This document shows, one piece after another, positions 1-10,400 of a stretch of 64,000 nucleotides of DNA; positions within the stretch are counted from its first letter, which is position 1; every line of letters starts with the position of its first letter. Location of the stretch: NCBI RefSeq assembly GCF_000764305.2, contig NW_025936130.1, positions 313,818 to 377,817 of the forward strand. Reading direction: 5' to 3'. Below the pieces are notes generated by a model. That model was given only the letters and a program-made list of their open reading frames with translations. It had not been told where the DNA came from and searched no databases. This DNA is from Hyalella azteca (Eukaryota > Arthropoda > Malacostraca > Amphipoda > Hyalellidae). Both the position numbers and the translations under genes were made by a program.

Positions 1-318
1 CTACAACACAGTCGAGGTAATATAGTCGAGGTAACAAATGTATACTAATTAATGGACATGTGGTGTTGAAGTTTTTTTTACATCACAAAACAGTCTTCAT
101 CTCATGTTCACTTGCTTCAATCTGAGAGCTTTGGTGTAACAAATCCTTACATCCAAAACCGAAATAAAATAATCATAATGCAGAAATTATGTTAGTCTAA
201 TCAGGATTAACGCCACTTCTCTCGTAAATAAATCAATACTCAACAGCACAATGGGGCAAATGTGTACAAAACAACAAATACTATGACGAAACATCAGTTG
301 ATCATTTACACCTCCTAC

Positions 319-3300
319 CTTGAGCGTGTGGTAGAGTTCAAAACAATTAATGGGGCCAAGAGGTGGGGGTTGAGCAGGTGCATAAGACATTAAGTGAGCC
401 CCATTCTGCTGAGCAGCTTCAGCCGTTGGAATCAAGAGCGGTCGCTCCCCAATACTCTCCCCCACTCCTTTCAAAGGTATCCCCACGCTAAAAAGAAAAG
501 CACTGTTAGTATGTTCCTTCACAAAATCATGTTGAGCATTTACTAGCAGAGAAAGAAGAGTGAGAAAATTGTTTTTTTTTTCATTGCCTGTTTCTTAGAA
601 TATTCTTTTTTACCATGATGATAATGGAAATTGTTACATAGATTGAATCTCACACATTTAATTAATATTGATTACTTCCCTTCCCTCAGTTGCATGGATA
701 CATACCACCTTCTGATCCTAAATACAAGCAGGGTTGAGCTATCTCAAAAACAAATAGGAAACCAGTAAGGGCCGCAATTTCTAAATTGATTCACATGAAA
801 TATGTACACCACAATTCCCAAACTTTTAGACATGATATATGTAAACCACAATTCCTAAACTTATAGACAAGAAATATGTACACCACAATTCCGAAATTTA
901 TAGACATGAAATATGTATGGTACACCAAATTCCTAATTTCATAGACATGAAATATGTACACCACAATTCCCTAATTGCTGTACATGAATTATGTAAACAA
1001 TAAGAGGAACCTGTCTGCTGTCCAGTCTGATGCTGAAGCTGCTGATCGCAACCAGGGATTTGGAGGACTTGTACCCAGACTGTGGACGAATCGTCCTTCT
1101 CGTACCTTGTAGCCATGACGCTTCTTGAGGACAGCAGTCAGCACTGATTGAAGCACTTGCTGGAGAATACATGATACTGAATTGTAAAACATGATGGATT
1201 ACTGTTACTGTTAAAAATATAACTCAGTACTCACTGCAGTGAGTGACAGAGAGAACATTTTCTCGTCAATGAAAACGTGAAATCAGGAGGGACAGACAGA
1301 CAGATGGATGGACAGGGCAAGCACAATAGCGCCTTTTGTCATAAATGAGAAAATATATGCGAAAAAATATTTTACTAATAAATTAAGGACAATATTGCAG
1401 CCTGAGTGACATGTTGTTCGCTACTATAGGAAATAAACAATCTCAATTTTTTGTTAAAAAAATGTACCACTTCTTAAATGTTGCTCTAGTCAACTAAGAA
1501 TGTATAAGGAGTATAAAAATTAGTTGCATGCTGAAAAAATAGATGGACAACACACTCATACCTTGGTTGCATGATGTAGGAGAAGCACAACTCCTTCAGT
1601 AGCAGCATGCAAGCCATGATCCCAAGCAGCTAACAGCAGCCTGCCTCTGAGTTCTGCCAAGCCTAGCAGGCAGTGTACTCTGGTGTGGTGACCAGCCTTG
1701 CTGTCACGAATGGCATGTGGTTCTCTCAATGCAGTGTTGAAGGCATGTTGGTAAATTGAGACTGGCTCAAACACAGGCTGCAACAATTGAAACACATTTG
1801 TTTAGATCAATCGGTGATGAGCGTTCCATAACAAAATATACTATTAGCTTCTCTCAAAAAATGATGTGATAACAAAATTTTCCATCACAATGAAGATTTT
1901 TTATATTAATATATTTAATAAACAGTTCATCAAGTTTATGGCAATAAAAATGTCAGATTAACAATTCAATTTGAAAATATACCTATACGCTGCAATAACT
2001 GAGCAAGTATAAAGCAGAGGTAAATTATTTAACTCTGAAACAAACCTAAAAAAGGTAAAATAAAAAAAAAAGTTGAATTCAATGACAAAGATTTATAATT
2101 CACCTCAGAAGCAAGTTTATTTGGCTTCAACTTCTTCTTAGAAGCTTTGCTGGACATTTTTCTCTTCTCTGATGAATTTGGTAAAGTAGTAGTCAGTCCA
2201 CATCCAAGCATTGTATTACCATCCAAACTGTGCAGAGGCATTTCAACCTTGATGCTGATATTGCTGCTGCTATTATTGACAGTGAAAGCACCAGTGTTAG
2301 ATCCCAGGGGCCTCAAGTTTGAACTACTAGAAAGTGAGTTGGAATTATTGAAAATGTCATTGCGCGAGTTCACATTTGAAGTGTTGTTGGTAACACTAGC
2401 ATGATTATAATTGTTTATATTATTGAAATTACTTGCAGTATTGGAAATAACACTGCAAGATGACACTGGTTCTTCCTTGGGAACTAAATTGGGAGATGAA
2501 TGTGAAGAAAAGCTGCTTGAATAGATGGGAACATCACTGGAATTATTTTGCTGACTTGAACTGCATTGCAAACCCTTAAATACACTCCCCACATTAGAGT
2601 TTTCTGTATTGAAAATATCCTCTGGCACAACAGCACTTGGAGTTAGTGAGTCTGGCATTAATGAATAAGAGGTAGTAACTTTACTAGAACCATGGGCTAA
2701 GGAAGCTGATGATGAGCTTCGGTCATGAACCAAAGTCCCTTTGCAGGTTTCAGGAGCAGCAGACGAGAGGGGACTTGTATAGCTCATAGACACGAGATTA
2801 CTAGGAGGTGGTGTACTTGAAAATAGCTGACATTTTGTGAGGATTGCCAGTAAAAATTCATTGTGAAGATAAACATCCGAATCCTTCAATAAGTCCCGAG
2901 CATTACTGTCGAAATGCTCTTTTGTGACCTGAAACAAGAAAAAATAAATAAAAATATAATAATTAAGTCATTAAAAAATTTGAAAGCTCAAAAGTTATAA
3001 AATTATAGTAGCTTAAAAATGAAAGATCAAATTTATATTAGTTGCATGCTTGTATAAATCCTAGGAGTAACCTTTTGGTTACCAGTACTTCTAAATTTTG
3101 ACCTTACACTCATAACTAGGATTAACAAGTCAAATTATTCCCAGAAAGAGAATTAATGATTTTGGTAATAAAGATTTCAATAATTTCCAACAATTGCATG
3201 GTGTTGAATAAGCTAAGACATAATTCAATAAGCAATTTTTTACTGAGCATCAAAAAATTAAATTGCAAGAATTTTCCTTCTCAATGCAGCAAATGAGAGC

Positions 3301-6300
3301 AGATCTACAAAAAAAAATATTTTGTAGAGCAAATTAGCAATTTTTTTATAAAACTTTCAGATTCTTCTTCCACAAAATTTAGCTGCTAAATAATCAAACT
3401 TATAATATAGGAGCTGCATTATTTGGAGCCCACATTTTTTCACTTCTACACCTACTTCAAAAATGACAAATTTTTCTAAGACAATTGAATGTTAGGAAGT
3501 GTTCTTCCAGAAAATCTTCAGCCAGCACCAAAGCAATGAAATTTTTTATTCATTATTTAAAGCTACCAAATATTTTTTCTTTATTGAAGTTTCAAGATTT
3601 TCTAATTCCTATTAACGATTTAAATTAGTTTAGAAAACCAATGGTTGACTTAAGGATTGCCTTCTCTCTTTACTCACAGCATTCCAAATTCCAGACGTTC
3701 AAGGTTAAATTCTATGAAAAACATACTGACTTTAGTTTCGAGAGATTGAGATAAGATAGCAGCAAAAGTGAGATGTGTGCTGCTAGTCACACATTTCCTG
3801 GCATTGTGAAAAAGATCCTCAATTTCCACCTTCCTACACCCATTTCAATTTTTGATAATGTTCAACAACTTAATGGTTGTAATTGTATTTGATTCATTAA
3901 AAAAATGCCCTTTTCATATATAATTTCCTTCTAAGCAAAACCAGCATTATTTTTAATGAAACATGCTTGAATGAAAGGCTCCTTCCTATATAAACTAATT
4001 GAATTTGTAGATACATTTCTCTGAAATGATTCAAATATTAACTTTTCTCTAACTGCCATTTATAATTGTTTACAGTATTTTGATTTGGGGTGCAAATGTC
4101 CCCATTACAAGCATACCATTTTATTAATTGTTTGATCCTAATTTGACAAGTTGCTGGTTACTTTAGAACTATTTTTTTTTCAAAAGAGAAACAAGATGGC
4201 AATGGGCTGTTTGAATGGCCAATTCTTGGTCTACTTAATTGACTACCATAAAATGGGGTAATAAGGGACAGTTTTGAGTGTTTTGTTAATAACTTCTTAC
4301 CATGAAACATTTCGTAAACAAATTTGAGCTCATTTTAAAGCACTTTGCGAGGGCTATTGAATAACATCTCCAAAAAATGTTAATAACCTATTTGTAATGT
4401 GCCACATGCATAAAAGCGTCCCGAATTACCACTGAGAATGGGATAATCCGCGGAACTTTAAATAAAAGTCAATTTTAAAATGTTCGAAGCATGCTGAGTG
4501 TACTCGTCCATCACCAACAGTTCTCTGATGCCCTCCTCTTCCTTTGTAGATAATGTAGATGTAGAATAAATGACATTTTTGTGATTTTTATTTGTTTTTC
4601 ATTTATTGATATGGTATTCCCATATCCATACTTTATCGTATTATTGATGTGATATTACCGTATCCATGGACATGCCATTGTGCATTTAGAACAACCATGT
4701 CCACTGCAAGCTTCATTTCAGCAGCCATGTAACATTTCTTCTGTATCTGTAATTTCAAACGATTGGCTTGTAATTTCAAACAATTTTAATTGGGTTACGG
4801 TAAGTGAATTCACTCTAACAAAAAAAGATCAGATAAACAGACCTGAAACAGAAAGGAATATTCTAGTGACAACCTTCATTCAGATTTTACAGTTTTTGGA
4901 AAAATAAATCATTGTTTAGGGTTAATTACTTTTCATTCTATGTTGCTGGTGCACAATTCTATCTATGACATTCTAATTCTATGCACAATTATGTACTGAC
5001 TGATGATGCATTAATTTTTCATTAAGTGATTTTTTTTGCTGAGTGAGGTAAATGTAGTCAAAATTTTTTGTTGTTAATTGATTTTTTAGTTAACTGGAGC
5101 CTTTGCTAACTGAGGTTTTCCTGTAACTGCATTTTAGGGGTCTCCCTTATTACCCTGTTCTGCGGAAATGGCTGCCATTTTTTTGGAATGAGATAGGACA
5201 ATTCTGTCAATTGCATTTCTAAGCCAACACCTGTGTGCAACTTTTATGCAAGTAAAATTTTTTTAAAGAGCATACTGATATTTAGAAAAAATTCCAGGAC
5301 TTTTCCATGACCTGGATCTAGTAATCTTTGAACGTCAACTGAAAAGAGAGTAGTTGGCACAGCAGAACCAAACTTTGACAGGACATGTACAAGATGTGTA
5401 TCAAACCTATGCATCCACTTGTATACCATCAAATGGGGTAATAAGGGATGGTTCTGAGCATTTTTTGTTAATAACTTCTTACCATAAAATATTTCATAAA
5501 CAAGTTTAGGCTCATTTTATGGCTCTTTGCAAGGGCTATCGAATGGCATCTTCCAAAAAATTCCATAACCTAATTGTAAGGTGCCAGATGCAAAATAAAA
5601 CCGTCCCAAATTACCATTGGGAATGGGGTAATCTGGGACACTTGAAATAAAACTCAATTTCAAGATGTTTGAAGCATGTGGTGGTACTCATCCAACATCC
5701 ATTACTAACAGTACTCTGAAGTCCTTCTCTTTCATTGTAGATGTAGAATAAATGACATTTTCTGTGTTTTTACTTGTTTATCCTTTATTGATATGATATC
5801 ACCATATCCATACATTACCGTATTAATTATGTGATATTCCCCTATCCATGAACAGCCAATTGAGCATTTACAATGACCTTGCCCACTGCAAGCTTCATAT
5901 CAGCAGCTGTTTGGCATTTCTGCTGTATCTGTAAGCTTACAGTATGGCTTGTAATTTTGCACCATTTTAATTAGGTTAAGTGAATTCATTAAGAAAAAGA
6001 TCATAAAAAACATACCAGAAACAGAAAGGAATATTTTAGTGACAACCATCATATGTTTGGAGAAATAAATCATAGTTGAGGTTAATTAATTTTCATTTAA
6101 TGATGGCTAGTGCACAATTCTATACCTATATGACATTCTGTGTACAATTTTGTGATGACCAAAGATGCATTAATTTTTTGATAAGTGAAATTTTTTTTGC
6201 TGAGCGAGGTAAATATAATCAAAATTCTTTATTGTCAATCAATTTTTTTGTTAACTGGATCCTTTGCTAACCAAGGTTAAACTGTAAATGCATTTTTAGG

Positions 6301-7029
6301 GGTGTCCCTTATTACCCCAAGGGAGGGGGGGGGACAGAGGTGTCCCTTATAACCCCGTTGCGCGGAAATGGCTGCAATTTTTTTAATGAGATAGGAAAAT
6401 TCTGTAAATTGTGTTTTCAAGCCTACACCTGTGTGCAACTTTTACGCAAGTAAAATTTTTTTATACGGCAAAAAAATTTTTTTGCTCCAAACCTTAGAAG
6501 CTTGCAAGAGGGGCCCAAGGGCAAGCGGTCTTGCCGCTCTTGCGAAGGGTTTAGACTGCCGCACAGCAGCAGACCACCATAAGGAGCTCTCTTCATAGAA
6601 TTCCACTATTCATAGGACTCAAAATTAAATTAAGAGGGCAATAAAAAATGTATATACAATATGAATATACCTACTCCTTCCACAGCCCAGAGCCAGTTAC
6701 TGCAAAAGGCTAGGTTATATTACAAAAACTACAAGCTCAACGGTAGCAAATGGCTGAGCTTAGGGCCAAATACCATAGGCCTGGTTGAGGATTTTACAGT
6801 AATGACAGGATGGATGCAAAATTGCAAATATCTTGCTTTCAGACTAGCCTACCAGGCTACCAGCCTCTTAGGTAGTCATTTATTACTATTAGCAGATTAT
6901 TTAAATAAAACTTACTTTTCCACGAAACCAATCTTTCATGTAGAGGAAATATTTTACGTGATCATCGCCCAGAGCCTCCACTAACTTTTTCTTGCAATTA
7001 TATAGAGCGTCTCCACTACAAGCTGTCAT
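319..7029 (-). CDS. TADA1: TADA1, SAGA complex transcriptional adapter 1 (3' end off the window)
   Basis: TADA1 is a core-module subunit of the SAGA histone acetyltransferase/deubiquitinase coactivator in the nucleus. Five minus-strand exons join in phase: 6916-7029, 2104-2928, 1562-1777, 1011-1159, 319-487. The start ATG at 7029 gives a 38-residue first exon holding KKLVEALGDDHVKYF and KDWF, matching the family N-terminus. Exon 2 continues with TKEHFD and then HNEFLLAILTKCQ, a family signature. Exon 3 carries LRGRLLLAAWDHGL, exon 4 VLTAVLKKRHGYKVREGRF and exon 5 PPPLGPINCFELYHTLK, all matching successive blocks of vertebrate TADA1. Exon 5 ends at a GTAGGA donor, so at least one more exon lies left of position 1; none was found in 1-318. 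About 491 residues are present against about 335 in human. The excess is a Ser/Asn-rich stretch in exon 2, followed by a lysine-rich likely nuclear signal (KRKMSSKASKKKLKPNK). Intron 1 is about 4 kb and holds transposons. Confidence 0.9.
1215..1358 (+). mobile_element. Short ACTCAGTACTCA element in TADA1 intron 3
   Basis: Same family and orientation as 11877-12031, lying between TADA1 exon 3 (1562) and exon 4 (1159). It includes the gacagacagacagatggatg run and ends gagaaaatatatgcg. Confidence 0.75.
4253..6470. mobile_element. Two tandem copies of a ~1-kb TIR element (ATGGGGTAATAAGGGAC ends), in TADA1 intron 1
   Basis: Copy 1 runs from about 4253 and copy 2 from about 5433, in the same orientation and clearly homologous along their length. 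Each starts ATGGGGTAATAAGGGA and ends in the inverse (CCCTTATTACCC, about 5143-5155 and 6303-6318). The repeated unit continues beyond the inner end to about 5270 and 6470. There is no transposase frame, so it is non-autonomous. Superfamily is uncertain. Confidence 0.7.
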
Positions 7030-7442
7030 CGCGCTACGTTCACGAAACCACAACACAACACTGCTCTTGTCCTGTGCATCTGTTATATTCAGGGTAAAAT
7101 GATATTCAGAAAACGTAGGCAAGAGTCTAAGGTAAAAATTTTGTAGTCAATTTTATTTCACAGGAAAATTATTGCCTAATTTGATATAAACCATGTTTTC
7201 TTATCTTATTGTCCCTAAATTTTCTATTGTTATAACTTACCATACCAAGAAAAACAAATTTAGTTTCTTTTTTCGTTACTACTGTTATTATTTTGAGGCA
7301 ATTATAATTTACAAGGAAAAGCAACAGGGAAGTTCTCAATCGTAAACAATAATAAACTCGCATAAAAGCACACCAGTCTGTATCATGAGACATGAGACGA
7401 TAACTGCTGAAAGTGTATTAAACCAATCGAAATTACACCGTT
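7030..7442. promoter_or_regulatory. Shared divergent promoter region of TADA1 and LSM1
   Basis: The TADA1 ATG (7029, minus) and the LSM1 ATG (7443, plus) stand head-to-head 413 bp apart. Both 5' UTRs and promoters must fit here unless non-coding first exons lie further out. I see no clear TATA box. A minus-strand AG acceptor-like site with a pyrimidine tract lies at about 7127-7140, so TADA1 may have a non-coding upstream exon. The bidirectional promoter is an inference from spacing alone. Confidence 0.5.
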
Positions 7443-10400
7443 ATGGATATTCCGGGCGTGGCTCAACTATTTGATGAAATCGACAGTAAGTTATTTTTAC
7501 AGTAGACGCTTTAATTGAAGTAGAAAAGTAGGGTAAAGCTTGCAGTTTCAGTGAGAATTGCTTGGATAGTTGGATTTAATGGATTAAATTAATTTAATCT
7601 TTCATTATTTCCATATATGAATCTGGTTAAATTTGGGAGGAATGTATGAATGAAAAATCAGGCTGAGGCAATCTGTGAATGAATAAAGAACACCCATGCT
7701 CCAGGCTGTAGAGTAGGGCCTTTTAGCTCGAGATATCGGCGTCTTTTCAAGCTCTCCATCAGCCACATCGACCTTAAATTGGCGTCCATGGCCGATCATA
7801 AACTATGGCTCAGGCAGCCATGACCGACCATAAACTATAGATTGCATGATCAGCCCCGCTGTCACCGCGCCCATCTTCAGCTTGTTTGATTGCTTGTATC
7901 TGTCACCCGATCACAATGTGCATACGTCTGGCAAGCCCAATGCTACTGCTGAAAAAACTTGTCAATCTATTGTGTTCTAACGTGATCTATTGTGTTCTAA
8001 CATGATCTATTGTGTTCTAACATGATCTATTGTGTTCTAACATGACTTATTGTGCTGTCTCTTATACACATCTAGATGTGTATAAGAGACAGCGCCGGAA
8101 CTGCGCGCTACATCGCGTAGTTCAGGTGGCTATGAGCTCGTATGCTTGGGTGCAAAAATGTAGCTCTCACAGGCGCCGGAACTGCGCGCTACATCGCGTA
8201 GTTCAGGACTTCAGGTGGCTATGAGCTCGTATGCTTGGGTGCTCAAATGTAGCTCTCACCACCATCGGAACTACGCGCTTCAACACATAGTTACGATCGT
8301 AGCGTGGAGATCAATACGGCGCATCGGCCATATCGATCGTAAATCGTGATTTATGGAGAAGCATAATTGGCGACCGGCGTCCAGTGGTGTTAAGTGGCAT
8401 CCTGCTCGGCGTCTTTGGTGCATGAAATCGGCGTCCTCGACCTATGTTGTGCCATGCTCTACAGTCTGGCCCATGCTTGCTGTCAATTTCACACATTTCT
8501 ATTGCTCCTGCTTGATTTCTTTCATAAAAAGTTAGAAAAAAGGCAGATTTTTGCCTGCATTTTTTTGTAGAAAATAGATAGTAGGTAGACAATTAATCTA
8601 AAAAAAATCTTGCAGCTCCAAAAATGAAAGAAAACTCTAGTTCATAGCTACTTCTTAGCCAGGCTGTAGAGTAGGGCCTTTCAGCTCGAGATATCGGCGT
8701 CTTTTCAAGCTCTCCATCAGCCACATCGACCTTAAATCGGCGTCCATGGCCAGTCCAGTGGCATCCACCTTGGCGTCTTTGGTGCATGAAATCGGCGTCC
8801 TCGACCTATGTTGTGCCATGCTCTACAGTCTGGCTTCTTAGCAGCAAACAAAAGATTTTTTAGGATAGGGTAAACGCGGTATTATGGTATACTCCGACAT
8901 CGTGGGTAATTCCGACACCTCTGACCATAGTGGCAAACCAGAGCTTTTTTAGAATCAGTTCATTTTTAATTTCTTCATTTACTCAAGATTTAAACCAATT
9001 TCTCAAGTATGATACTGCTGGTATCCAGGATACTTTACTGGTCTACTTATAGGACTCAAAAATGAACTTGAGGGAGAGTCTAAAAAACTCTCTGCTTTGC
9101 CACTATGCTTTACTTGTCTACTTATAGGACTCAAAAATGAACTTGAGGGAGAGTCTAAAAAACTCTCTGCTTCGCCACTATGCCTCTGACCTCTCTAGTT
9201 TTTCCTTTATATTAGGCTTTGATGCTTTGTCTTAGTTCCATGCATTTGTTGATGGTAAAATAGTGACGTCATACCTTTCTGTGCCAAACTATTGCCAAAA
9301 CACTAGGTTTGGGCCGTCTGGCAGGAATTAGGAAAATGTTATGATCCAAAGAGAGACAGTGCATGCCACCCAGTGAGGTCATCGAAAAATGCATCAAAGT
9401 TGATAGTTGACCTTGCTCTACCAAATAGTAATAAACTGTTTGTGTAGAAAGAATATTATGGCTTGAGACTTTTAAATACATCTGTGAATATATTAGGAAT
9501 ACTTTAAGTATAGGTACTTGTATTAGCTGATTCCAAGTGGTTAAATAAATTAATAGATGATTAAGTTAAGAAATGGAATTAGACACATAAAAACTAATTC
9601 CAACACAACTTGAATTGGACACACACAGCTCATTCCAAGCTGTGTGCAAAAATTAAAATTTTCCTAATTAAAAGCTTAATAGCTGTTAATTAAAAGCCTA
9701 ATTAAGTAGTGTTCAATATTGAATAATGTTCTAATTCAAAGCCCTGTCTTATTCCAATACAGCTCGCACAGCAATCAGAATTCGAACACAAGGATTTCGG
9801 AATTACGTATTAGTAGATTTTGAAGCGCGGCCGTAATTCATCTCACAATGTGCCAAATTTAGTCACACACAGCGTTGGAATATAGGGATTTGGTACTTGG
9901 TAGGTTTGCATTCTAAAGGCTTTTAAATAAATACGGCAACACTTTGTGACATTTCATCATTGCTGGCGCGTAGTGCAGTGTTTTGAGAGTCGCGTAAAGC
10001 AAACAGAACTTGAGTAACGCATATGGTTTTTTTATAGTTTTTCATTTCTCGATGCATCCTTAATGCATCGGAATATACCGCGTTTACCCTAATTTTTTTT
10101 TAAATTTCATCATAACAAAATTTAGGATAGGGCAAAAGTAGTGGCAAAGCAGAGAGTTTTTTAGACTCTCCCTCAAGTTCATTTTTGAGTCCCATAAGTA
10201 GACCAGTAAAGTATCCTGGATACAATCCTTATCATACATAAGAAATTAGTTTAAATCTTAGGTAAATGAGGAAGTTAAAAATGAACTGATTCTAAAAAAT
10301 CTCTGGTTTGTCACTATGGCTGATAGGGTAAACGTGGTATATTCCGACACATTAAGGACATAGCAAAATATGAATGGCTATAGAAAAAATCACCACATGC

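Larger units (their letters stand above)
7690..8835. repeat. Duplicated segments around the adapter
   Basis: About 100 bp starting ccaggctgtagagtagggcc occurs near 7691 and again near 8657. About 85 bp around cggcgtctttggtgcatgaa occurs near 8407 and again near 8772. In the second place the two are fused. This could be a dispersed repeat or an assembly effect of the adapter join. Confidence 0.7.

Noticed and set aside
1..318. Search for the last TADA1 exon
   Set aside because: No minus-strand stretch resembles the family C-terminus (W-H-P-N-type block); it probably lies beyond the window.
6916..7126. An OB-fold or RPA-like reading of the 7126-6916 frame
   Set aside because: Residues before the ATG at 7029 are not needed; from the ATG on it matches the TADA1 N-terminus and joins exon 2 in phase.
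8030..8224. 64-aa plus-strand frame
   Set aside because: It crosses the Nextera adapter and contains its known false peptide [11 protein letters not shown].
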